Below, in pieces: positions 53,321-63,920 of a DNA stretch of 64,000 nt. Below the pieces are notes generated by a model. The model saw nothing but the letters and a program-made list of their open reading frames with translations, was not told where the DNA came from and did not search any database. This DNA comes from Salvelinus alpinus (Eukaryota > Chordata > Actinopteri > Salmoniformes > Salmonidae): the NCBI RefSeq assembly GCF_045679555.1, contig NC_092089.1, positions 2,942,152-3,006,151 of the forward strand. The letters run 5' to 3'. How positions within the stretch are numbered: the first letter of the stretch is position 1; the number at the start of each line of letters is the position of its first letter. Made by a program: the position numbers and the translations under genes.

Positions 53321-54210
53321 GAAATTACCATTATTGTTTTGTTTATTATTATTGTTGTTTATTGTTTATCCCGCAATATGTAACGATACAGAGAGAATAT
53401 ATCCCTAAATCTCAGTTTCTTCTGGTCAGACAACATGAACTCTCAGAAATCGGACATTGCGAAAGTACAGATAGTGTCGTGTCCATGTGTCAAACTCCTT
53501 TCCAGATAAAACTGTCCATGTTTGAAGGGCGAAAGGCCAGAAGCACTTTTGCGGGGCCAGCGCGCTGGGGAGAGTATGTGACAAAACAAACACTAGGTTT
53601 ACGTAGTACACTGCTTTTTCAGGAGATTGAGCAAACATTTAGTGGTAATCTTGGCATGTCCTAATGCCATGGTCAGTAATAATAATCTGCTTCTCTGAAG
53701 GCCACGTTCACCTTGTTGTGCTCTTTTGGTTTTGGAGATAAGGCCCGGGTTGCGGTTAAGAACATTGAGACAAACGTCTGTAAAAAGTGCTATAAATAGG
53801 TTAGATTGATTGTTTCCCTTATTATAAACATTATTCCCCGTACAGTCACACTACAAATGAAATCATACTTTGATGTCAACTGTAAATAATTATATTTCAG
53901 TTGACACTTCCTCTTTGGATTGACAAAGACTTGAGTAACTTTCTTAACTTGAACGTTCTCACTGAAACCCAACATCAACCTGCTGTATATATCTATAACA
54001 CCAGTGCTTGAAGTGGACTGAAATTGGTGACCGTACTAATTTGGGGTGCAACTACTGATAATAATTATGTGTCACTGGCAGAACGCCATAATATTTTAAA
54101 GCAAAACTCTGTAAGAGGTGCCAAAACTCAAAACAGTAACGTTAATACATTTGAGGTGCGATACTCAGTACTAGTGCGTTCTGGCCCAATTCAAGCACGT
54201 TATAACACGT
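53321..54210. other. intergenic, no gene recognised
   Basis: Small open frames (for example 53362-53664 and 54024-54260) have no recognisable domain, start context or splice pattern. I see nothing else. Confidence 0.5.
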
Positions 54211-54506
54211 TGCAACACAATCTCACTCAACTCGTGCAAATATGTACAAAAAATATTTAAGCAGATTTTGTGTGTTTTTGTGAATATTTGTGTGTCTTAA
54301 TTCGTGTGAAAAGACACATTTTTGTGCATCTTCATTCATAGGAAAATACATTTTTGGGGGGCAAACCTAGGAACAATATTTTGAAAGTTATTAGAGCATT
54401 TTTAAAATGTATTTTCACACAAATTAAGCCACGTAAAAACGCACAAAATCTGCTGAAACACTTTTTTGTACATATTTGCACAAATTGAGTGTGATATTGT
54501 GTTGCA
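54211..54506. mobile_element. foldback (MITE-like) element
   Basis: Two inverted arms of about 100 bp face each other. The left begins TGCAACACAATCTCACTCAA and includes GTGCAAATATGTACAAAAAA and AGCAGATTTTGTG. The right, as reverse complement, begins TGCAACACAATATCACACTC with the same internal motifs in the same order. The central spacer is about 90 bp. No coding capacity and no clear target duplication were seen. I do not recognise the family. Confidence 0.75.
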
Positions 54507-54565
54507 CTGACTTACAGGTGGTTTGATCCCTCTACAGCAGGGAGAGACAGGTCCAGCAGAGACTG

Positions 54566-55262
54566 CTTGTGCTGCTTTCACCCTATAATCTTTCTAACCA
54601 GAGGCTGTATGCTGTAGAACAGTGGTATTCAAACTTGTTCAGCTGGGACCCCATTTTGTCCGGACACAATTTCTGGGGAAGCCATTTTTCTTCACATACA
54701 ATAATCAGTGCTCTTAATTTTTTGTTTCTAAAAATATATTGTTTTTTTGCTGCGATCCAAATGCAGTTCACTCGCGACCCAGACTTTGAATACCACTGCT
54801 GCAGAGTACAACAGCTGCCTCATCTGGTTTCACCCTATATCTTTCTAACCAGAAGCTGTATGCTGTAGAGTACAACAGCTGTCTCACCTAGTTTCACCCT
54901 ATATCTTTCTAACCAGAAGCTGTATGCTGTAGAGTACAACAGCTGCCTCATCTGGTCTCACCCTATATCTTTCTAACCAGAAGCTGTATGCTGTAGAGTA
55001 CAACAGCTGCCTCATCTGGTTTCACCCTATATCTTTCTAACCAGAAGCTGTATGCTGTAGAGTACAACAGCTGCCTCATCTGGTTTCACCCTATATCTTT
55101 CTAACCAGAAGCTGTATGCTGTAGAGTACAACAGCTGCCTCATCTGGTTTCACCCTATATCTTTCTAACCAGAAGCTGTATGCTGTAGAGTACAACAGCT
55201 GTCTCACCTAGTTTCACCCTATATCTTTCTAACCAGAAGCTGTATGCTGTAGAGTACAACAG
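54566..55262. repeat. 64-bp minisatellite interrupted by a MITE
   Basis: About eight copies of a 64-bp unit containing TTTCACCCTATATCTTTCTA and AAGCTGTATGCTGTAGAGTA. The first copy is diverged and split by the element at 54620-54798. Later copies differ mainly at AGCTG(C/T)CTCA(T/C)CT. Confidence 0.92.
54620..54798. mobile_element. hAT-like MITE
   Basis: 179 bp with terminal inverted repeats CAGTGGTATTCAAA and TTTGAATACCACTG. It is flanked by 8-bp direct repeats CTGTAGAA and CTGCAGAG, both close to CTGTAGAG of the intact 64-bp unit. TIR type and 8-bp duplication fit hAT elements, and there is no coding capacity. Confidence 0.82.
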
Positions 55263-55386
55263 TGAAAGCATCATTCCAGTGGCCCTGGAGGACTGGGTTT
55301 GTTTGCCCCTGCTGTATAGAAGGAGTATGTTACATGATGACATGCCTAGTAGAGGGATGAATTGGGTTGATCATCATTACTGTGGA

Positions 55387-55392
55387 TTTATT
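55387..55392 (-). promoter_or_regulatory. candidate poly(A) signal
   Basis: AATAAA on the minus strand, about 230 bp downstream of the stop codon of the exon-like segment at 55621-55755. Confidence 0.35.
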
Positions 55393-55620
55393 AAGGCTTA
55401 ATAACAATATCCCTGATCCCTCCCTCCCAAGCCTCCATTCATTAACACGTTCTCCTGTTCCTAGACCAGCTCAGTCTCTAGGTAACTACAGGTTACTGTC
55501 TGACTGCATAAGCACATATTAGCATACTTTTCCCACACACTCAGTCCGCCCTAAAGCAACATGGACGCCATAGAGCAACATGGAGGTCCAGGTTTTTGTT
55601 AGAAGTCCATCTCCTCTCTC

Positions 55621-55755
55621 TTAAGCCCAGTACAGGTAGGGCTCAGAGTCTGAGATATAACTGTAGTTCTGTCTGTGGGCCCAGCAGCAGGTCACCAATA
55701 TGGTGCAGTGGAGGAGAATGAGGAAGAACATGATGAAGAGGAGTCTTGCTGTGTC
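55621..55755 (-). CDS. possible terminal exon encoding a membrane segment, gene unknown
   Basis: After an acceptor TTAACCTTACAG the phase 0 frame reads DTARLLFIMFFLILLHC, then TILVTCCWAHRQNYSYISD and ends EPYLYWA. That gives a likely transmembrane helix, a basic flank and a short Tyr-rich tail, 44 residues plus stop. A poly(A) signal follows. I could not find a matching upstream exon before atp8b2 and do not recognise the protein. The frame also extends upstream to an ATG at 55878, so an 85-residue single-exon reading is possible. It may also be a chance frame. Confidence 0.3.
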   Translation of the reverse strand, partial: DTARLLFIMFFLILLHCTILVTCCWAHRQNYSYISDSEPYLYWA

Positions 55756-57022
55756 CTGTAAGGTTAAAATGGCGTTCTCACTGAGAACTATAGTGAACAC
55801 AGAAACTCTGCCCATGAACTTATAATGACATATACTACAACATTCCAGCAAGGACAGCATCCTGCATTCTTCAGTCATTGGTTGGCTGACTGAACCCCTC
55901 AGTGTCCTGCCAAGTTATTGGCTAAAACAACAGACGGACTATGTATGTGAAAATGTCAGTCAGACAGACAATCAGGCAGACAGATAGAGAATGTACAGTA
56001 GTATGTACCCATAAGAGTGTAGGATCGTGCAGCCTGTCTGGTTTGACTAAGCCTTTGGGCATGGTGACAGCAATATGTAATCATGAATACAAACACCAGG
56101 ACCACTGATAAGGTTCCAGAGACATTCCTCATACAGACTGTACAGGTTAGAGGGACAGCTCTACACTACTGCATTGGTTTACACTGTGTCATACATTATT
56201 AGAGAAGGTAGACAGCATTACTTGGCCTATTAAAGACATGTTTATGATTGGTTAACAGCTGGATACAGACAGGTGTATTGGAGTACTATGTCTAACAACA
56301 GCTGATCATAAAAACCACTCATTCTGCAATTTCATCTCAATTCACCACCTTTCTGACGATCAAATGAATCTCTCTTCTGTCATAAAGACTCAATTCACCA
56401 CCTTTCTGACGATCAAATTATCCTCTCTTCTGTCATAAAGACTCAATTCACCACCTTTCTGACGATCAAATTAATCTCTCTTCTGTCATAAAGACTCAAT
56501 TCAATACTTTGTTTTGAACCAATCTGATATGATGTTATGACATATGATCCATTGTATAAATAGTATAGTCATGTCTGAACCACAGCGTTGTTGTTGGAGC
56601 GGGGTTTCTCTCCGGATCCCTGTGGTACCAAGCTCTTCAGCAGACGGTTACATCATTTGCATGAAGAAGTGCTTCTTTCAGCCTGCCTCATTGGTTGAAG
56701 AAGACAGAGAAGTGGGTTGTGGGTAATCTGAACATGTCTATCACAACTACCACACACTATCTTTCAGACGGATACATATATGTACCAACCCTATTGCAAC
56801 GACAGTGTCATACAAATGCCCGTGTGTGTTGATGGGTGTGTATGCCTTCCGCCTACAATGGCTGCCACTTTGGATCTCTTCCTAACCCAGGGTGAGTGCC
56901 ATTCCAACTTCAGTATTACAAACTTCCAAATGTAGTATTTCTTCACGTATTCCAAGAGAATCCAGTGGGATATGACAGCCTGTCCTTCTTCTTTCTATCA
57001 TCTGTCCATCTGCCTGTCCGTC
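55756..57022. other. intergenic, including atp8b2 3' flank
   Basis: Contains the 53-bp triplication and short open frames without support. No clear poly(A) hexamer for atp8b2 was found on the minus strand. Confidence 0.45.
56336..56500. repeat. 53-bp direct repeat, three copies
   Basis: CTCAATTCACCACCTTTCTG recurs at 56336, 56389 and 56442, and a partial copy starts at 56495. The period is exactly 53 bp, with few substitutions. Confidence 0.92.
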
Positions 57023-57810
57023 TCACACGGTGTGGTTGGTTTCCTTGGGAACAAGGGGAGGTCCCGGGCTGCTGGTTCCGCTGGTGCGAGAGGCGCCCCC
57101 CCTCCAACCAAATAGAGCATCCTGCAGGACAGGTGGAACAGACGGTTACAGTTGTGTGTGTGAGGTTGTGTGTGAGGTTGTGTGTGAGGTTGTGTGTGAG
57201 AAACAGATTAAAGAAGATGACAGTATCTCACCTGTACAGCGCCCAGACTAAGGTTCCAGCCACCAACCGAGTCTCCCCCAGGACTCCTCACCGAGGTGGG
57301 GGTGAGAGCGTCAGCAGAGGGGACCTGGGCTGGAGCTAACGCTGGAGGTGTGTTTGTGGGAGGGCCAGAAGCCACATGTGGGAGTATGACAGGCAGCGTG
57401 TGTGTTCCCTCCTCCAGGGGAGTATCCTGCGACCCTCCCAGGAGAGAGGATGAATTGGACAGGGGGGGAGCCGATCCCGACACATAGCTAGGTGCCGGGC
57501 TGCTCTCTCCTGAGGCGCTCTGCGGGGGATGTGTGTTTGAGTGCTTCTTTCTGCGCAGGGTGTCTATCCAGCTGGAGCTGTGTCTGGAGGCAAAGTTGGC
57601 CAGGGCCAGGGAGGACAGTCTCATGTTCTTCCCAGAGGTGATGAGCTCCCCAAAGCCCTCCTGGTGGGCAAAGGCATATCCTGACCTCCTGGACCCGCCC
57701 CTTGCCCCCAGACGACCCTCAGGCACGCCCCCGACCCCGCCCCTGACTCCTCCCATGCATCGACCCGCTGGCTTCCTCGTCTTCTGATGCACCAGCTGGG
57801 TGTAACGCAC
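57023..57810 (-). CDS. atp8b2: phospholipid-transporting ATPase ATP8B2, last two coding exons (partial)
   Basis: P4-ATPase flippase of the plasma membrane; only the cytosolic C-terminus is in the window. Exon 57232-57810 follows CCCTCCAG and starts VRYTQLVHQKTRKPAGRCM. It contains SRRSGYAFAHQEGFGELITS and GKNMRLSSLALANF, then SSSWIDTLRRKK, which I recognise as the ATP8B2 C-terminal signature (close to human). About 100 Ser/Pro/Thr-rich residues follow, ending LSLGAVQ before GTGAGA. The last exon (57023-57121) follows CTGTCCTGCAG and reads DALFGWRGGASRTSGTSS through NHTV and a stop. Mammalian ATP8B2 ends shortly after the SLRRKK-like motif, so the tail is extended here. Without the last splice, the frame would end VRYCHLL. 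Upstream exons lie beyond the window. ATP8B1 and ATP8B4 tails fit less well. Confidence 0.9.
57122..57231. other. atp8b2: atp8b2 last intron with short GT repeat
   Basis: 110-bp intron containing about four tandem copies of GAGGTTGTGTGT on the plus strand. Confidence 0.7.
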
Positions 57811-58600
57811 CTGGAGGGGGGAGAGGGGGGAGGGCGAGGGAGGAGGGAGAGCAGGGGAGGTAGAGGGGGAGGGAGAGGGAAGAGGGGGGAAAGGGAGAGG
57901 TCGAGGGAGAGGGTAGAGAGTACACAGAGGAGTGTTATTTCTTAGTATAAAGGGATATGTAGCGTTTAATACTGGTGACCGGTATCCTGGGACTTCCTGA
58001 ACAAGCTCCTTCCCGTTTCGGGAAAAAAATATTGACGGGTCCTGTAGACCAATAATTTAAAAATGTTATGCAGCACTAATGCAAAAATAGTAAATATGCA
58101 CGATAGCTGCATGCATGAACCGAACATATCGACTCCCTGGTTTCACAACCTACACTAGACCAGTCATCACAACGCTAGCAGCCAACCATATTTAGCCTAT
58201 AGGCCTGCTCAACATAGTCCTCAATAGAATACATCACTTACATGCATGACTTCAATAAACTGCATTGCTGACTATCATGTGTAGGCTACACGCGACCTGT
58301 TGACACAGTTACTGAAGGCAATCTCCATCTCACATTCACAAAGCTCCAGCCATACTCACTGTTAACAAAATGGTAGGTACATTGTGTCCACAAATGCCCT
58401 CGAGGAAATAGACATTTGCAACATTGTTCCATGATGTTACAATAACAAAAAGGAGTAGACAGGCTGGACTAGTCAGACTGGCAGGGATTTGATCAACCGC
58501 TGTGCTGTCCTACACTACTAGGCCTATTTCCTTGTCTGTTTGTTTAGTGGAACATCTGATATGTTCCCTGTGACAAAGTGACCACAATGAGCAGGTTATG
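57811..58600. other. presumed atp8b2 intron, no recognised exon
   Basis: Begins with a GGGAGAGG-rich stretch (57815-57925) that forms the polypyrimidine tract of the downstream exon. The rest shows no exon-like open frame with splice sites. Confidence 0.55.
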
Positions 58601-61600
58601 ATAAACCAAAACCTTCTGAATCCCCCTGATAGCCAGGTCCAGGTTATAAACCACAACCTTCTGAATCCCCCTGATAGCCAGGTCCAGGTTATAAACCACA
58701 ACCTTCTGAATCCCCCTGATAGCCAGGTCCAGGTTATAAACCACAACCTTCTGAATCCCCCTGATAGCCAGGTCCAGGTCATAAACCACAACCTTCTGAA
58801 TCCCCCTGATAGCCAGGTCCAGGTTATAAACCACAACCTTCTGAATCCCCCTGATAGCCAGGTCCAGGTTATAAACCACAACCTTCTGAATCCCCTGATA
58901 GCCAGGTCCAGGTTATAAACCACAACCTTCTGAATCCCCCTGATAGCCAGGTCCAGGTCATAAACCACAACCTTCTGAATCCCCTGATAGCCAGGTCCAG
59001 GTCATAAACCACAACCTTCTGAATCCCCTGATAGCCAGGTCATAAACCACAACCTTCTGAATCCCCCTGATAGCCAGGTCCAGGTTATAAACCACAACCT
59101 TCTGAATCCCCCTGATAGCCAGGTCCAGGTTATAAACCACAACCTTCTGAATCCCCCTGATAGCCAGGTCCAGGTTATAAACCACAACCTTCTGAATCCC
59201 CCTGATAGCCAGGTCCAGGTTATAAACCACAACCTTCTGAATCCCCCTGATAGCCAGGTCCAGGTTATAAACCACAACCTTCTGAATCCCCCTGGTAGCC
59301 AGGTCCAGGTCATAAACCACAACCTTCTGAATCCCCCTGATAGCCAGGTCCAGTTATAAACCACAACCTTCTGAATCCCCCTGATAGCCAGGTCATAAAC
59401 CACAACCTTCTGAATCCCCCTGATAGCCAGGTCCAGTTATAAACCACAACCTTCTGAATCCCCCTGACAGCCAGGTCCAGGTTATAAACCACAACCTTCT
59501 GAATCCCCCTGATAGCCAGGTCCAGGTCATAAACCACAACCTTCTGAATCCCCCTGATAGCCAGGTCCAGGTTATAAACCACAACCTTCTGAATCCCCCT
59601 GATAGCCAGGTCCAGGTCATAAACCACAACCTTCTGAATCCCCCTGATAGCCAGGTCCAGGTTATAAACCAATCCCCCTGATAGCCAGGTCCAGGTTATA
59701 AACCACAACCTTCTGAATCCCCCTGATAGCCAGGTCCAGGTCATAAACCACAACCTTCTGAATCCCCCTGATAGCCAGGTCCAGGTCATAAACCACAACC
59801 TTCTGAATCCCCCTGATAGCCAGGCCCAGGTCATAAACCACAACCTTCTGAATCCCCCTGATAGCCAGGTCCAGGTCATAAACCACAACCTTCTGATTCC
59901 CCCTGATAGCCAGGTCCAGGTTATAAACCACAACCTTCTGAATCCCCTGATAGCCAGGTCCAGGTCATAAACCACAACCTTCTGAATCCCCCTGATAGAC
60001 AGGTCCAGGTCATAAACCATAACCTTCTGAATCCCCCTGATAGCCAGGTCCAGGTCATAAACCACAACCTTCTGAATCCCCCTGATAGCCAGGTCCAGGT
60101 CATAAACCACAACCTTCTGAATCCCCCTGATAGCCAGGTCCAGGTCATAAACCACAACCTTCTGAATCCCCCTGATAGCCAGGTCCAGGTTATAAACCAC
60201 AACCTTCTGAATCCCCCTGATAGCCACGTCCAGGTCATAAACCATAACCTTCTGAATCCCCCTGATAGCCAGGTCCAGGTCATAAACCACAACCTTCTGA
60301 ATCCCCCTGATAGCCAGGTCCAGGTCATAAACCACAACATTCTGAATCCCCCTGATAGCCAGGTCCAGGTTATAAACCACAACCTTCTGAATCCCCCTGA
60401 TAGCCAGGTCCAGGTCATAAACCACAACCTTCTGACTCCCCCTGATAGCCAGGTCCAGGTTATAAACCACAACCTTCTGAATCCCCCTGATAGCCAGGTC
60501 CAGGTTATAAACCACAACCTTCTGAATCCCCCTGATAGCCAGGTCCAGGTCATAAACCACAACCTTCTGAATCCCCCTGATAGCCAGGTCCAGGTCATAA
60601 ACCACAACCTTCTGAATCCCCCTGATAGCCAGGTCCAGGTTATAAACCACAACCTTCTGAATCCCCCTGATAGCCAGGTCCAGGTCATAAACCACAACCT
60701 TCTGAATCCCCCTGATAGCCAGGTCCAGGTTATAAACCACAACCTTCTGAATCCCCCTGATAGCCAGGTCCAGTTATAAACCACAACCTTCTGAATCCCC
60801 CTGATAGCCAGGTCATAAACCACAACCTTCTGAATCCCCCTGATAGCCAGGTCCAGGTTATAAACCACAACCTTCTGAATCCCCCTGATAGCCAGGTCCA
60901 GGTCATAAACCACAACCTTCTGAATCCCCCTGATAGCCAGGTCCAGGTCATAAACCACAACCTTCTGAATCCCCCTGATAGCCAGGTCCAGGTCATAAAC
61001 CACAACCTTCTGAATCCCCTGATAGCCAGGTCCAGGTTATAAACCACAACCTTCTGAATCCCCTGATAGCCAGGTCCAGGTTATAAACCACAACCTTCTG
61101 AATCCCCTGATAGCCAGGTCATAAACCACAACCTTCTGAATCCCCCTGATAGCCAGGTCATAAACCACAACCTTCTGAATCCCCCTGATAGCCAGGTCAT
61201 AAACCACAACCTTCTGAATCCCCCTGATAGCCAGGTCCAGGTCATAAACCACAACCTTCTGAATCCCCCTGATAGCCAGGTCCAGGTTATAAACCACAAC
61301 CTTCTGAATCCCCCTGATAGCCAGGTCCAGGTTATAAACCACAACCTTCTGAATCCCCCTGATAGCCAGGTCCAGGTCATAAACCACAACCTTCTGAATC
61401 CCCTGATAGCCAGGTCATAAACCACAACCTTCTGAATCCCCTGATAGCCAGGTCCAGGTTATAAACCACAACCTTCTGAATCCCCCTGATAGCCAGGTCC
61501 AGGTCATAAACCACAACCTTCTGAATCCCCCTGATAGCCAGGTCCAGGTCATAAACCACAACCTTCTGAATCCCCTGATAGCCAGGTCATAAACCACAAC

Positions 61601-61676
61601 CTTCTGAATCCCCTGATAGCCAGGTTCAGGTTATAAACCACAACCTTCTGAATCCCCCTGATAGCCAGGTCCAGGG
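58601..61676. repeat. second, unrelated 45-bp minisatellite
   Basis: About 68 tandem copies of a 45-bp unit containing ATAAACCACAACCTTCTGAA and TAGCCAGGTCCAGG. Variants are C/T at AGGT(C/T)ATAAACC, 44-bp units with one C fewer in CCCCC, and shorter units lacking CCAGGT. On the minus strand two frames stay open over long stretches (LDLAIRGIQKVVVY and FRRLWFITWTWLSGG types). The period matches the DNA period, and the one-base length changes switch frames. I treat it as non-coding intronic satellite. Confidence 0.95.
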
Positions 61677-62760
61677 GGAGTGAAAAGAGCCAACAAGCTG
61701 GCTGGCATCTTTCAGTCAAAGTTATGGGTAAGCTAAAACAAATAAAATTTTCACTAGCCTATGGGCTAATAACCGAATCATATTTTACGCCTACATTTAG
61801 GCTACATCAACACATTTTGTGGTGACTTTGACGGAACTTTGAGTTGAGTAAATTGTGACAAATACAACAAGAAACCATTAGTTTCCTGTCTGTATTTCTC
61901 CATTTACAGTGGTATAATCAAAGATTTTTTATAACTAAACCAAAATAGACCACATCCTGTCTTTCCAATTGAAACAAATGAGTCATAGTGGGCAGAACAA
62001 GCAAAATGGTGGGCAGAGCCAAGCACAAGCTAGCGAGATCCTATTAGCTCGTTCTAGCATACATCTGCATATTTCCATTAGGAAACGCCTACTCTGTGGA
62101 GTGAGCGTGTGCAATAACTCAATTAGCCTTTGCATTCCTTCTAAACAATGCCCTTTTTTACAACTTTGGCAAAGGTTCAAATCTACAAAATGTAGTCCAC
62201 TCTGTTCATAACAGATTTTAGTTTTGGGGACAGAAAACTGTATTGAGGTCAAAAGTTTCCCCGATGAGAAAATGTGCAGAATGTTGGCCAAAATCCATCT
62301 CCTTCCATCTTCTCCCACTGTCAACCACTGTGGGAGAAGAACGCCAATCGGATGCTTCACATTTACAGATCCTGTGAAATATCTGTCTCATTGTTCTATC
62401 TGTGGTATAATTATGTCAGATTTATTTCAGGACGGTTGCAATATTCGCAGGATGTGTAGAACGTGTAGAATGTTTTCGGACAATATTAAACCCTAGTGAT
62501 AATGACGTATTATAAGGTGATAGGGACAGCTGTTCTAGAGGGCATTAAGGTATATTCATGTCTGTAGGATAGACACAGACTCGATCTGAGTCAATATTTA
62601 CAGAGAAGAGATGTGATGGGATACAGAGAGCGGTGGCGTACGCACAAACAGTTAATCATTGGTAGAGTTAGGGGACATTGGAGTGATTTCAGTCACAGCA
62701 ATGAAGAGACAAACAGACAGAATCACAATAGTATAGATAGAAGACAGGAGGCATGGCTGA
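61677..62760. other. presumed atp8b2 intron, possible dispersed repeat
   Basis: The stretch 61960-62500 has overlapping open frames on both strands (90 and 125 codons) without a recognised domain. Its wording (AACTCAATTAGCCTTTGCAT, AAAAGTTTCCCCGATGAGAA) reminds me of a repeated salmonid sequence, but I cannot confirm this. No exon of atp8b2 was recognised. Confidence 0.4.
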
Positions 62761-63729
62761 CAGACTGAAAGTTAGACTGAAAGTCAGACTGAAAGTTAGA
62801 CTGAAGGTCAGACTGAAGGCCAGACTGAAGGTCACACTGAAAATCAGATTGAAGGTCAGACAAAATGTCACAATGAAAGTCAGATAAAAGGTCAGACTGA
62901 AGAACATACTGAAGGTCAGACTGAAGAACATACTGAAGGTCAGACTGAAGGAAATACGGAAGGTCAGACTGAAGGTCAGACTGAAGAACATACTGAAGGT
63001 CAGACTGAAGGAAATACTGAAGTTCAGACTGAAGAACATACTGAAGAACATACTGAAGGTCAGACTGAAGAACATACTGAAGGTCAGACTGAATAACATA
63101 CTGAAGGTCAGACTGAATAACATACTGAAGGTCAGATTGAAGAACATACTGAAGGTCAGACTGAAGAACATACTGAAGGTCAGACTGAAGAACATACTGA
63201 AGGTCAGACTGAAGAACATACTGAAGGTCAGACTGAAGGAAATACTGAAGGTCAGACTGAAGAACATACTGAAGGTCAGACTGAAGAAAATACTGAAGGT
63301 CAGACTGAAGAACATACTGAAGATCAGACTGAAGAACATACTGAAGGTCAGACTGAAGAACATTCTGAAGGTCAGACTGAAGAACATACTGAAGGTCAGA
63401 CTGAAGGAAATACTGAAAGTCAGACTGAAGACCATACTGAAGGTCAGACTGAAAGTCCCACTGAAAGTAAGATTGAAAGTCAGATTGAAGGTCAGACAGA
63501 ATATCATATTGAAGGTCACATTGAAGGTCATACTAAAGGTCAAACTGAAAATCAGATTGAAGGTCAAACTGAAAATCAGTTTTGAAGGCCAGACTGAAGG
63601 TCAGACTGAAGGCCAGACTGAAGATCAGACTGAAGGCCAGACTGAAGGACAGACTGAAGGCCAGACTGAAGGTCAGACTGAAGGCCAGACTGAAGGCCAG
63701 ACTGAAGGACAGACTGAAGGCCAGACTGA
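62761..63729. repeat. 12/24-bp minisatellite
   Basis: Built from 12-bp half-units GAAGGTCAGACT and GAAGAACATACT, mostly alternating as a 24-bp unit in the middle. Pure GGTCAGACT/GGCCAGACT half-units appear at the right end, and more degenerate units at the left. Open frames on both strands (LKVRLKNI, FSLTFSMF) follow from the period of three and are not genes. Confidence 0.94.
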
Positions 63730-63841
63730 TGTTGATGAGCACTGAAAGACTTTGAGACAGGAACAGAGGATCATAAACAAGTGGTCATGAACCAGCATCC
63801 TTTCTTCATCTCTTCCACTGATTTCACATGACTGAATTACT

Positions 63842-63920
63842 ATTTTATTTGACCTTTATTTTACCAGGCAGGTCAACTAAGAACAAATACTTATTTACAA
63901 TGACAGCCTGGCAATTGGTG
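63842..63920. repeat. edge of a common salmonid dispersed repeat
   Basis: TTTATTTGACCTTTATTTTA, CCAGGCAGGTCAACTAAGAA and CAAATACTTATTTACAATGA match, from memory, the beginning of a very abundant salmonid interspersed repeat. It stops being recognisable after GACAGCCTGG. Confidence 0.6.

Noticed and set aside
53362..53664. 100-codon open frame upstream of il6r
   Set aside because: No homology recognised, no splice or promoter context, and overlapped by an antisense frame of similar length.
56560..56726. Octamer ATGCAAAT (minus strand) and CCAAT as a promoter of an unknown gene
   Set aside because: An 8-bp match is expected about twice by chance in 64 kb on both strands, and no first exon is visible downstream.
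58510..61597. Minus-strand open frames in the 58.6-61.7 kb repeat as a WD-like or beta-repeat protein
   Set aside because: The TWTWLSGGFRRLW pattern is just the 45-bp unit in one frame. Units of 44 bp switch frames, and no other coding sign exists.
61983..62496. Overlapping open frames of 125 (minus) and 90 (plus) codons
   Set aside because: No domain or splice pattern. The sequence looks like part of a dispersed repeat.
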